Positions 34,306-45,700 of a stretch of 64,000 bases of DNA are shown here, piece after piece (positions within the stretch are counted from its first letter, which is position 1; every line of letters starts with the position of its first letter). The DNA is from Calonectria ilicicola (lineage: Eukaryota > Ascomycota > Sordariomycetes > Hypocreales > Nectriaceae). The notes below the pieces were generated by a model that had not been told where the DNA came from, searched no databases, and was given only the letters and a program-made list of their open reading frames with translations. Position numbers and translations under genes: made by a program. The stretch lies in contig CP085833.1 in assembly GCA_020809705.1 (NCBI GenBank), forward strand, positions 5,146,001-5,210,000, written 5' to 3'.

Positions 34306-35118
34306 ATGAGTGACATCAGTTCAGATTCCAAAACAAGCGCTGTGCAAACGCTGGCCGGCAAAGTGGCCATTGTTAGCGGCTCCTCGTCCGGGATTGGGGC
34401 TGCCATTGTACGGGAACTTTCGTCTCGTGGTGCTCACGTCGTCATCAACTACCCGTTCGAGTCGGAAAGGGAAAAAGCAGAGAATGTGCTTCTGAACTTA
34501 CCGGGGCCCGCCAAGGGCATTGTTGTCGAGGCCGATCTTTCCTCCATTAATGGACCGTCCAATCTGGTAGATGCGGCGGTTGCTGAATTCGGGTCAATCG
34601 ATATACTTGTTAATAATGCTGGCATCATGGTGCCGTTTGATGTTGAAGACCAAGACGATGCTAAGTTTCTGGGGTCCTGGGAATCGGTTCTCAATCTTAA
34701 CGGAAGAGGCACCTTTTTGCTCACTCGTGCCGTTTTGAGGCACCTTTCCCGGGAGAATTCGCGCATTATAAACATCTGCAGCACCACGTCGCGCAATCCT
34801 GAGCCACACATGTCCATTTACGCTGGCTCCAAGGGAATGATTGAGAGCTTCACGCGATCTTGGGCTCGGGATTTGCCTCGCAAATATGGATGCACTGTCA
34901 ACACAGTCGCACCAGGACCAGTTGCTACAGAACAGACGCTCGCTGCGCCGCCTGAAGCGCTTAAGATGTTGCAGGCTACGTGTGAGGTAACGCCGGCAGG
35001 TTCGCGCATGGCTCACCCCTGGGAAGTTGCTTGGACAGTCGCAACTGTCTGTGAGCCGAAAGCTAGTTGGCTTAACGGAGTCTATCTTCCCGTAGCTGGA
35101 GGATCAACACTCTCTTAG
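34306..35118 (+). CDS. Short-chain dehydrogenase/reductase (classical SDR)
   Basis: Intronless, 270 aa. The cofactor motif is VSGSSSGIG (24-31, TGxxxGIG type), the structural NNAG is in ILVNNAGIM, the catalytic Ser is in NICSTTS, and the YxxxK pair is in IYAGSKGM. LNGVYLPVAGG is the usual C-terminal block. It resembles the 3-oxoacyl reductase / versicolorin-reductase-like SDRs that reduce ketones or hydroxyaromatic rings with NADPH. Divergent from the P450; it should share its regulation. Confidence 0.92.
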   Translation: MSDISSDSKTSAVQTLAGKVAIVSGSSSGIGAAIVRELSSRGAHVVINYPFESEREKAENVLLNLPGPAKGIVVEADLSSINGPSNLVDAAVAEFGSIDILVNNAGIMVPFDVEDQDDAKFLGSWESVLNLNGRGTFLLTRAVLRHLSRENSRIINICSTTSRNPEPHMSIYAGSKGMIESFTRSWARDLPRKYGCTVNTVAPGPVATEQTLAAPPEALKMLQATCEVTPAGSRMAHPWEVAWTVATVCEPKASWLNGVYLPVAGGSTLS

Positions 35119-36126
35119 TCTAAGACCTTGAACCATAGCCGCTCTGAGGCATGCGATACAAGAGTGCTTGAAAGCGTAGAAAGTCAATTGCGGTTCTTCA
35201 AGGTTAATTATTTCTGCTGTTAGGGTTCTTGTGGCATGAATACTGATGTTTGCTGATATGCGGCATGTTATATTCGCCAGCATGTTGTCGATGATGTCAC
35301 ATGGATTCTTTTGCATTTTAACTAATCTGCAGGAAAGGAGGATTTTTGTGTAGATAACATGTCTAGTAGAAAATAAGAGTAAAATAGCGTGTTGCTTACG
35401 ACGAATATCGGAACTGCCTAGCAGGAGGGTTTAGTTCCCTACAGACAGTCATTCTTCTGATCGGACAGATTCATGATGATCCATAGGATACAGTATTCAT
35501 TGAATGTCAAGGCGATCTGGTGGGCTTTAGGTGTAAAGATTGAGCGTTATGTAGCAGGTCAATGGCCCAGTTCAATATATATATGCTAAACAAACTATTT
35601 TCATCATGTTGTTCCGTTGAGTGCCTAATTAAAAAGAGGTAAGTATTGTATTAAATATGGGAGTCCTTTTATTTTACTGGGGGTGGTAAAGGACTATATG
35701 GACAAGAGAATAGAAAGTACAGGCAAAGGCATCTTACTGTTGTTACAACTCTTTCAGACCCCGTGACAAGGGACCATCGACCCAATGTCCATACTACTGG
35801 GGGCTCAATGTGCGGTTAACCCATTTTTGAGAGACGGCGCGATACCCTACAAATCTCTAAAGATGGACAAATAAAAACGTACATTAATTATGTGGGGTGT
35901 ATATTCAGTACACCGTTCTCATTTTTTCCCCATCTTCACTCCTTTCATGTGACAACTCCACAGACTGGAGTCACTTGTGTGATCGCAAGAAGCCCCGCGA
36001 TGGGCGCAAGGTCGAAACCTAACCATTTGACTGTCAGGCCTAATCCTAGCATCACACTCCAGGCTTTCCCGAGCCTAATTTATTAGGGGAGATATACACG
36101 CTCGGGCGGCTTCATTCTCTGGCCGT
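35119..36126. other. Intergenic, no gene supported
   Basis: About 1 kb of spacer between the SDR and the upstream region of the FAD-EthD gene. No recognisable gene. Confidence 0.45.
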
Positions 36127-36159
36127 TCGGCTTCCCGACGGTAGTGGTCGGGATGCCGT
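36127..36159. promoter_or_regulatory. Two CGG-N4-CCG sites upstream of the FAD-EthD hydroxylase
   Basis: TCGGCTTCCCGA (36127-36138) and TCGGGATGCCGT (36148-36159), about 300-330 bp before the ATG. They have the same spacing and flanks as the sites in the other cluster promoters. Confidence 0.55.
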
Positions 36160-36459
36160 CAACGGATGAATACCGGTATCCTGGCGCTTTGGTGGGCCCG
36201 GCGTTTGATCCCTCATAATTGCCGGACGCAGTGACCGCAGTGACAGCATTCGGAATACGAGGACGGCATTTGATACTAGAGATGCGCCTTGGCCATCATC
36301 GCCGCCCGCCGTCGAACTAAGACTATTTAGCTTTGTTTTTGTAGTGGTAACATTCGTGAATATTTTTTTTTTCGAATCCTACAGAGCGAGCAGTCTCGTT
36401 CTTCACACCGCGTTTCGATTAAATTTGCTTAGTATCTACCAACTCCGTATCTCGACACA

Positions 36460-38608
36460 ATGACTGTCAGTTCTCTATGCTCTCACGCCCCTTGTACGCT
36501 TCTTTTAATGTTGGAGAAGCTCTGACCCAATGTGACGCAGGCGAAATTATCAAGCACTGTCGCCATCATAGGCGCTGGTCCTGTCGGCCTGTTCACCGCA
36601 TTGCTTGTCGCACAGTCTGGCGTCAAAGTAGTCGTATTGGAAGCACAGAGTGGAATTGATCAGTCCCCTCGCGCCGTTGCGTACGTTTCGCTTTTGCAAG
36701 TCTTCAAAATAAAGTTTTGCTGACGTTCCTTGCAGTTACTTCCCCTCTGTTCTGGAAGAATTTGCTAAGGCCGGAATCCTTGACGATGTCATCGACGCAG
36801 GAGAAAAGAATAATGACGGATGTGACTGGAAGGATGGTACGGCAAATATTCTCGCGAAAATCGAACCTCCTCCTGGTAGCACCGACTTTGCCGTCTGCTT
36901 GTCGCAGCCAGAATTTTGCAGCATAGTCTTAAAAAGACTCCTTGAAACCGGCAACGCCGAGGTCCATTTCAACCACGCATTTGAAAGTCTACAGCAGAAA
37001 GACGAGTCCGTCAGTTACTGGGTACAGGACAAAGATGGCAATCGCCTGTTGGAGGGTGTTTGTCAGTACTTGGTTGGGGCAGATGGTGGCCGCAGCACCG
37101 TCAGGCGTGTTATCAAAGTAGAACTTCAAGGTTATACATGGGATTCCTTGCAGTTTGTAGCTGTCAACTTTCAGTATCCTCTGAGCCAGTTTGGCTGGAA
37201 AGCAGCTACCTTCATCGTGGACCCTGTCAATTGGGGGATCGTTGTCAAGCATGGCAAAGGCAATAGCTGGCGATTTGCCACCGGAGTTCCCAAGTCAACG
37301 GGCGAAAGACTGGAAACACTGGATCAGGCTACGATCGATGTGGTCAAAGAGCGACTCTCTCGCCTTCTTCCCGGGGACACTAGTCAGGTGGTGTATGAAG
37401 CTTTGGCCCCTTACACGGTTCATCAGCGTTGCGCTTCCAGATACCGTGTGGGTAATGTGCTGCTAGCCGGAGATGCCGCCCATGTGAGTGTCTCCAATCC
37501 TTCGCGAGTCCTAAAGAAACTCTCTTTCTACGTTATTTCTACTAATACAGATTTCATCTAGCTCAACAATCCCGTTGGTGGACTCGGTCTAACTACAGGC
37601 CTTCTCGACGCTGCACACTTGGCGAAAGCCCTGCAACAGGTCCTAGTTGAAGGAGCCAATGATGACGTACTAAATATCTACGCAGAGGTCAGGCGGATGA
37701 CTTTTCGTGAGCGCACCGATCCGATTACTACGACAAATCTACGTAGGCTTTGGTCAAAAGATCCGTCCGACGTCAAGAAAAGGGATGAACTCTTTGCCAA
37801 GTTGAACGACCCAAAGGACTTTGTATCAAAAGTTCAAACAGGCTTGGCGGACTTTGCGCTCACAAGCACATCTGAAAACAAATTTGATACTTCACAAGAA
37901 GTGACGTGGTTTATATCCGTGACCAAAATCGACGATTGGACCACTGAGAAGTTTGAATATGAGTACAAGACTGTGCACGCAGGTATGACTCGTAAGGGCA
38001 AAGAGCTTGGCTCGCCGGTAAGGCGTTATGTACAGGTATCGAATTCCAGCACGACAATCCAAGGCACTACAAGGCCTGATTGGAACTTTGTCACATGCCT
38101 GACGTTCCCTAGCCTCTTTATTGTCCACGCCGGGTCTCAAGACGCAAACTATAAAGCCACTGCTGGTGCACACATCTTTTGCCGCCTTGATCAGGAAGGT
38201 TGCCTAGCCAGACAAGTCAAAAAATACACAAAAGGACCTACCAATGACCATTTGGGTAATAGTGTCATCCGCACCCTCATTTTTCATAAGAGGGTGACTA
38301 AGACAGACGAGGCTTCGACGGACTGGCTCCAAGAACGAGCCATTAGATACTCCCAGCTTGCAGCCTCTGACAAAAGAGTGCACACATACATCCTCTGGCA
38401 AGATATCACACCCAAGAACAGCGACTACTTTTTCCAGGATACCCAATTCTCGGGCGGATCTTGGCACAATTTTAAAGCTGTCGAGGCATTTGATTTCTTG
38501 GACAGGAATGAAGCAATTTCATTTTTACACCAACACAGACTCGATATTATAAACTCCGGGGACAGTGAAGGTTTAGTAGTATTTGGCGAGCCGGACTTGG
38601 TTATATAG
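36460..38608 (+). CDS. FAD-dependent hydroxylase fused to an EthD-like domain
   Basis: Model join(36460..36465, 36541..36680, 36736..37483, 37562..38608), 646 aa. The FAD motif GAGPVG is at 13-18, the DG motif in VGADGGRSTVRR, and the GD motif GDAAH at 294-298, joined by the last intron to LNNPVGGLGL. Residues ~411 onward leave the hydroxylase fold: VTWFISVTKIDDWTTEKF, EYKTVHAGMTRKG and RRYVQVS look like one EthD/dimeric alpha-beta barrel module. A second weaker module may follow (ERAIRYSQLAASDKRV... FLHQHRLDIINSGDSEGLVV). EthD-type proteins in fungal aromatic polyketide pathways have been assigned decarboxylase or oxygenase-helper roles. Exon 1 encodes only Met-Thr (donor GTCAGT). All introns are in frame. 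Confidence 0.88.
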
Positions 38609-40880
38609 GATAGTTAAGAGGCTAAAGTAAATAAAGTTGAAAGTCTTGAAAATTAAGATTTTCTTTTAGTTCTTACTACTAAACAAAGAACTTATTATTC
38701 TTTTTCAACTTTTTTTTAAACATTTATTTTCCTTACACAATCTAGCTACTGCGTAAGTTAGTCTCAGTAGTAACATATAATCCTTACTTTATACTTCTCT
38801 GCTTTTCTTTCTCTGTCTGCCCTTTTAATTATAATTCTCTTTACGACTTCTCTAGTCAAGCCTTCTTTGCAAGCTCATATACACATAAGAATATTATCTG
38901 CGTTCTGCGATACAATATGATACTCGGCTCCATTCACAAAATGAGTAACATGTGTGCAATTCGAGGGTGCCACAGGTCACGTCGTCACTTTAGCACAAAG
39001 ATCTCACCTTAGCAGTACCGTAAATGATCAGATTATGATACTTACCCGCACCCAAGTTTCTTTTACTTCTGCCTCTACTGACTTGACGCTTTCTGTGAAA
39101 CAATAGATTTTTGTCCACTATGCACAGGTCCCTGCAAACCACAAGCATACAGAGCGTGTGTTGTATGCAATCCACCATCACCTGAGGACGACTGTTATAT
39201 CGTACAGTACGCAGTTATTCTCTATTGGAACCAATTCAAGGAGAGAGCTACCCTTCTAGTTGGCGGTTCAAAGCCTACTCAGGTTGCAATTAATTGTTAC
39301 TGCATCAGATTCCAGAATCATCAGAGATGATAGGCCGCAAACATCGCCGCCATCGAGGACAAAAATTCAAATATCGGGATCAGCCATTGCTATACTCGCA
39401 ATGAGCTATCTAATCTTGTAGGTAGAGGACGACACCGGCTACTATAGGAAATGAATACAGATGACATTGCTGTAAAGAGGTCAAGGGGGCGCCTCAGGGA
39501 TTTGCCTGATTTTGGAGTGGGGTGTAAGTGAAAATGTTGATCCAACCGCTATGAGGCAGGCCGTGGTGGTCGCCGCTTTGCCAGGCGAGCCGAACCCAAC
39601 CACTATGATGATGCAGCAGGAACAAATCCACATCAACTCAATCGCAACACTTAGGATGCACGACAGCAATTAGGATATTACCTTAACACCAGAGACTGTC
39701 GAGCTGCAATCTAAACAGACGGACAGACTATGGTTTATTGAGAGATGACGCTAAGTTGGCGCCTGCCATGGCGCGTGGGAGGTCATGGCTATCAAACCTT
39801 CCAAAGTCGGGGAAACCTCTGTGCAGCGCCGTGGTCTTATGCTGAGGTGTCGGGCCCCGTGGTGGGTGGAAACGGCGTGAGCTGAGATGTTGGGGTGGAG
39901 TGTTTTGTTTGAATGCAAGTTGAGACGGAGAAAACCTTCTACTCTTCAATGTCGATTTCTCAAACAAGGTAGGCGACATCTTCACAGAGAGGCTGCGTTG
40001 GCCTTTTTGCGCACCGTGAGTCCTGCTACCTCCGCTAACAAGCCAGTGCATGCCTATTGGCAATGCTGCTCATAGGGGCGAAACCGTTCTTGAGGGCGGC
40101 CTTTTCTAGGAATTCACAACATTTTACTTGCCTTTCGCTAAAAGAGTACGTCAGTTTTATCATGAAACATGACACCTAATCACTATTCCGCAAGATTGAA
40201 TTGCGTTGTCCCGCAACACAACTCAGCCATACCAAGGCTCAGAACCTGGAAACGGATTTATGGTGGGAAGCACACGATTCCATCATCTCTCATTTGCTGT
40301 CTCTACGGAATGGATTCTCCAGGCTGCAATTGACAATTTGAACTTGATCCTATACGCTACTAATGACATTCCACGCAACCAAACCATCTAATTCACGGCC
40401 ATCTTGAAATTAATTATGCACACTGATTGACACTCAATGTGTCTTCTATGAGTACGCGGGTTCGGGGAGCTTTTGAATATTTTGGGAACTTGTTTACACT
40501 GTTGGGCGTTAATATCCTGGTTAGAAAAAGTATGGACTTGTATGTACATGGGTTAATTGCACCCACATCCTGATGAAAAAACCGCCATAATCTTTTTCGG
40601 ATCTTCTTAAATGTCCTATCATATGTAAGACCATGGACTTGTCCAATGTAGTTGCAGTTTTTACCACTGACGATCTGTGGCTTTGCTGAATTTTCTTCTT
40701 ATTTGAATTGCCTCTTGCTCATGATGTCTTAGTTATTTCTCGAAGAGATTTGATATTTACCGCAACAGCTTTTGTTATTTGGCTCAACAGGTCACTTCAG
40801 GTACCTACACCTAATTTAATATATTTTATTTATACTATAGAAATTAAAATAAAAAGAAATAAAGTTTCAGAAAAACTATA
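38609..40880. other. Boundary region between cluster and transposon block
   Basis: 2.3 kb without a supportable gene. Frames of 60-111 codons (for example 39728-40063, minus) show no signature. Composition becomes more AT-rich toward the pogo element. Confidence 0.4.
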
Positions 40881-40896
40881 TTATAACATATATGAT

Positions 40897-40945
40897 AAGC
40901 AAGCATCGCAGACAAGCAAGCATCGCAGACAAGCAAGCATCACAC
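40897..40945 (+). repeat. 17-bp tandem repeats in the left pogo terminus
   Basis: AAGCAAGCATCGCAGAC at 40897-40913 and 40914-40930, and a third partial copy to 40945. The right terminus holds two inverted copies with G in place of A (AAGCGAGCATCGCAGAC), a RIP-type difference. Confidence 0.85.
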
Positions 40946-41329
40946 TTTTCACCACACCTCATTTTTCAATCAAGATAAAAACACTACAAAGCATCCAATC
41001 AATTAATTCTAATCGCTTTTCTCTTCCTCAGAGGTCTCAATAACTATCTGACATATCCTTGCATTATGACCAATCTTACTGTAAGTTCTATAGTGCCTTC
41101 CGATTAGTTGCACTGACTTCCCTCGGCTACCACTTTACAATATTTCTACCTGTATTTGTATATTGGCTTCTATCTAATTAATTGCTTCTTTTGCACTAGT
41201 TACTGTTATTGTCCCTCTATCTTGCAGTCTAGTTCTCTTTGCTCTTTGGCATTTACTAAGTATCTTATTTGCTTATTGAAGATCTTGGATCTTAGCCTTT
41301 ATTAATACCATCTTATATATAATAGTCTT

Positions 41330-41870
41330 TATTCCTTTAGAAAGTGATAATAATGTCTTAATAATAGATTTTAGAGAGGTACTTTGAAGCCTTCTAATTC
41401 GCCTTTTAAGATATTCAGACTATAAGCTGGTCTTAGTAATAGTCCTTGGAGTCTTTGATATTTAAGATGTAGGTGGGTTAACTACTTGATTAAATGGTGT
41501 TAGAGTCTGTAGCTGTATATCAAGCTTTAATATGACATTTTCTAGATCTAGAAGATCAAGTCTAGCTCCTCTAAAACCTACCTTAATATTCTTTTCTATT
41601 ATGGTAGCTTTATATACATTATAAAAGGCTAGGAAGAAGTTGGCCTTTGAAATATAGGTTATTGAGCATCTGATTAAGTGCTCTATTTCCTTCCCATATG
41701 CTATTTTTAACAGCCTAAAGTATATAATATCAAGTAGCTAGAGTAGATAAGATAAATTAGGCAGTATATAAAGTATAATAATTTTATTGTCCTTATAATA
41801 TTCCTTAAACTTGATTGAATGATGACTTTTATAGCTATTAAGGATTAGAAGATAATAGTAATTAATTGAT
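41330..41870 (-). pseudogene. pogo-like transposase, DDE C-terminal part
   Basis: The minus strand reads LLILNSYKSHSIKFKEYY, IIILYILPNLSYLL, LLDIIYFRLLKIAYGKEI, EHLIRCSITYISKANFF, EKNIKVGFRGARLDLLDL, then SKTPRTITKTSL and SEYLKRRI. This is the order of the fungal pogo/Fot1 DDE domain and its tail. Stop codons stand where the family has Gln or Trp. The N-terminal CENP-B-like DNA-binding part (toward 42.6 kb) is too degraded to read. Confidence 0.85.
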
Positions 41871-42766
41871 TGATTGCTTATATGGTGATTAAAGTGCTTC
41901 AACTACTTAAGACCTACTTTATTATTAATCTAGCTATTTTGGGTGATTGTAATAGCTTAATTATCTGGGAGGTTGCTTTCTTGATATTAATTGGTAAGAT
42001 AATATTGGCCTGTAGTGATGAGAAATGGCAGGATGGCTCAGCCTCTTGTGTTAATAGCTTGAATTGCTGTTATCCATTTCTAGTTTCCAGGCTAGATTAA
42101 TTTTAGATTTGAACGTCTTTCTGCACCTACTATAACTATTTCACTTATAATAACACCTATTATAAAGCCAGTTTTATCAAAGTTATATATATTATCTAAT
42201 CAAATACTATACTTCTCTATTATATTAGCTACAAGCTAAAACCAGTTATTAATAATCTTTAGATCTTTATATTTAGCCCTTTTATAATTATATTTATAAA
42301 AAAATCATATTTTAAGCTCTAAATAGTATTTAATAAAATTTAAAGCCTAGCACTTACCAACAAATAATACATTTCAATCAATAAGTAATTAATTAGCTAT
42401 TTCCTCAATACTATATAGCCTTAAAGGAAATTCTCATAAATCTAGATCTAGAATAAATTAAATAATAATCTCTTCTTCTAGATTAGATAGCTTACATGAA
42501 TTAGAAATAGTATCACTTCAAGACTGAATTCTCTTTTACCAATAACATAGTCAATGCTCATTGATCTCATATATCTTTGCAGCCTTTCAGGTGCTTATTT
42601 TTTGGTTATTCTGAAGGGCCTAAAGGACAAGAAGGGTTTTAGCCTCAGTATTCAATTGAGATATATTTAGTTGTTGTAAAGTAGTTGATTAAATGTTTTG
42701 TAATATATATGAGGGATTTTTGCGACGCTCGCTTGTCTGCGATGCTCGCTTATCATATACGTTATA

Positions 42767-45700
42767 TATTTATATAATATATTTCGTAGGAATAGCTCTG
42801 CTGCTATAGCCACTCTCTTCCAGATTGGATCTTGGATCTTCGTAGCGTAGTTTGTCAAGTAGTATACCAGCGCCATTGTTTTGCTCTGCATTCCTATAAA
42901 TGAGATATCGTGATTGTGTCTGAGTCCAACTGCCATTGACCGATTCCAGCGATTGATCATCGGATGTGAACGTCGCAGGCGAAGGATACCATCTGCCCCA
43001 AACTCGCTCTTCTCGAACAGCTTCCAAGGCGCATGGAACCTGCAAGTAGGCTTTTTGCCCTCTCCATTGTTATGAGAATATTTAACACATGTTGCCGTGT
43101 GAACATGCATCTGAACCCGGCCAGCGCAGAAGTTGGCTTTATTCTTGAATTGTTGGGAGAGACGCTTAGGACTCGTCATAAGATGGGATATACTATTATA
43201 AACAACTCTAGTCGTGCTCTTGTCACTAAAAGCGATAGATTCATCTAGATCCTAAATAAAAAAAAATGCCAACATATATCAGCTTCTTATAATCTTGATA
43301 GGTTAATAGAAATACTTACCTCACTAAAAACAGAATCAACATATTTCAATATCGCCTCTCTGTCCCTTGCTAAATTCTCATCATCTTCGCCATTTTCATG
43401 AGAAGCGCCAATAAAATTGCCAAGTTCTAAATTCCCTTCAAGCCACAATAACCCGTGAAGATGAAGAGCGCCACGTTCATTAGTCTCGACAGCACCAAAA
43501 TACTATCCAACCTGGCCAAAGACTGACTCCTCACCCACTTTAACATAATGTTCAAAAAATAATTGGACTTCGCGATGAAAGAATATTGCAGAGCTGATCG
43601 GGTCTGTTATGGCTAACTTGACTCTTTCATACCGATCGTGAAGAGCCCGGAGCAGGGTTGTTTCTGCATCATCTTTATCTTCCTTTCGATGTGCAGCTAG
43701 ATGTAGTTTTACCGGATTCGTGATATCATTGGGGTTCAGTGTATACTATATTGCCGGGATACCATGTCTGATAATAAGTGATTTGATCTTCTTGCGCATA
43801 GCTAGCCGTGATTCCTGTGACATGGATTGCTTGTAGCCAAAATAGGATATGTATTGAAGAAGTCTTTTTATATCCGCGTCTTCGGTGCTTCTCCTGGCCT
43901 CTAATTCCTTCTGCGCTTCAGCTAACCTCTCAGATGTTAGTGATTGAATGATCCTTTCAACCTCGGGAAAATCATCTCAATGCACGCTCAGCATGCTTAC
44001 TCCTCTATTCTTACACCGGACCTCGATATTGAATACTAAGAATGCAAAAGCTTGATAGTTAGCAAAGCGACCACCATGCCGTTGTATTACTTTCTTCATC
44101 CACGGGCGGAGTCCGAGGTTTCGTATTGGAAAAGGTGCATCTGTATCAGCCCCAAAATTATTTCTGTGGATACCACCAGCAGACTGGAAACAATTTTTCC
44201 AAAGATCTAATTGCATCTCCTCCTTGCATCGTGGTCCACCAAACCCATATGGGAATAATGTTGGAAAGGCTTTTTCAAAATGCCAAAGATCATCAGCATC
44301 CGCATACTCGCTGCCTCTTGAAACATGAACATATGGCTTGAGGTTCGGATCTTGGCCACGCCCAATGGTCTCAATAGCAAATTGGAGTCTGTTGGAATCT
44401 GTTGCTCGCGGTGCTGTATCCAAAGGAAACATACTAGTTGCAAGGATCTCGTCGAGAAAGCTTCCCATACCTTCATACTCTAGCTCTTCTCGACTGCGTT
44501 GATTATAAAGCAGAGGATCCTTATTATAAGTGATGTCATTCTTATTATAAGGCCTGCCTAGCCTATCAACAATCTCTTCGAGCGACTGAGATCCGTTGTT
44601 TTCCATTCTACGCTCTTCTGGGGATATAATGTGTGTTGTATGCGTTTGCTTCTACGCAGATGGCTTATTCCTCTTAATTCTGTTATAGATCTGGCTTGGA
44701 ATACCATGTGCTGGCTTACCCCAATTGTCTAGCTCATTTGTATTGATCACAATATCTCTATAGTAGGGATTGAACTCTTTTAACCATAGCAATGTATATT
44801 TTATAATTTCTTGATGGACTGAGAATAACTTGGACAAGTTAGTAGGAGCTGGCTTCTCTGTCTTATGCTAGGATATGTGAATATCTTTTAAGGACTGTAA
44901 TAGCTGATGTGGTAATACTGTAGTAGCTAAATCTTGGATGTTATTTGGAAATACCGTTATGTGACCTTTGATGTGTCTTGCATATGCTGTGCCTTGTTTG
45001 GTGCTTTTTGTTATTTTGATTCTTGTAATAAAGCTAAAATGAGTATTTAATCTTATTAGCTTCTTCTCTACTAATGTTAAACCTTTGAGAGCATCCGGAT
45101 ATATATGCTTATAATTAAGTGCTTGATGTAAATAACTGCTACGTGTTATGTTACTATTGTGTATAGTTTTTACATAAGTCTTGCATGCTGAGATAGGTTT
45201 ACTAAAAGGAAAGCAATCCAGACAAGAATATGTGCGACATCTATACTTTGCAGAATTGTCTACCTATTCCGCCTAGCTGAGTTCTTCTATGTTTAGAATG
45301 CTGATCTTCTAATAGTATATTATGCATGTATGTATAGGGAGAGTATTGATATTGTGGAATGCTTGGTAGAAGTCTATGGTAGTGGATATATTTCTTTCAT
45401 AAGGAATAGGTTTATACCAAGCTTTAGTGTACGATAACCTCTCTTTCTTTTTGAATTTATTTTCCAAATATTTGATAGAAGCGTCCAATGCTTGAACCTG
45501 CTTATTAAAGTTACCATTTGCTAACTGTCGAGCTTGTTGTCGGGTTTGCCTTGTGCGTTGATTTTGCCTGCCACGAGTTCTATTATCTTGTTGATGTATA
45601 TTTAAAGGAAATGCATGTGAATTGGAAGTTTCAGTGGCAGGAATAGGTGTAGGTAAAATTTCCCGTGGCATACACTGTAAATTGCTACTTACTGGGTTTT

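Larger units (their letters stand above)
40882..42766 (-). mobile_element. pogo/Fot1-like DNA transposon, RIP-degraded
   Basis: About 1.9 kb (typical Fot1 size) between inverted repeats that read TATAACRTATATGATAAGC followed by RAGCATCGCAGACAAGC on each strand. Ends are approximate to a few bases. It lies inside the minus-strand Helitron Rep frame, which is open up to the right terminal repeat. Flanks are TA-rich, fitting a TA target. Confidence 0.8.

Noticed and set aside
34449..35016. Minus-strand frames of 122 and 140 codons
   Set aside because: Antisense shadows of the SDR gene, which carries all expected SDR motifs on the plus strand.
39728..40063. Minus-strand 111-codon frame
   Set aside because: Low-complexity, no signal, no family signature, no supporting neighbour; cannot be told from chance.
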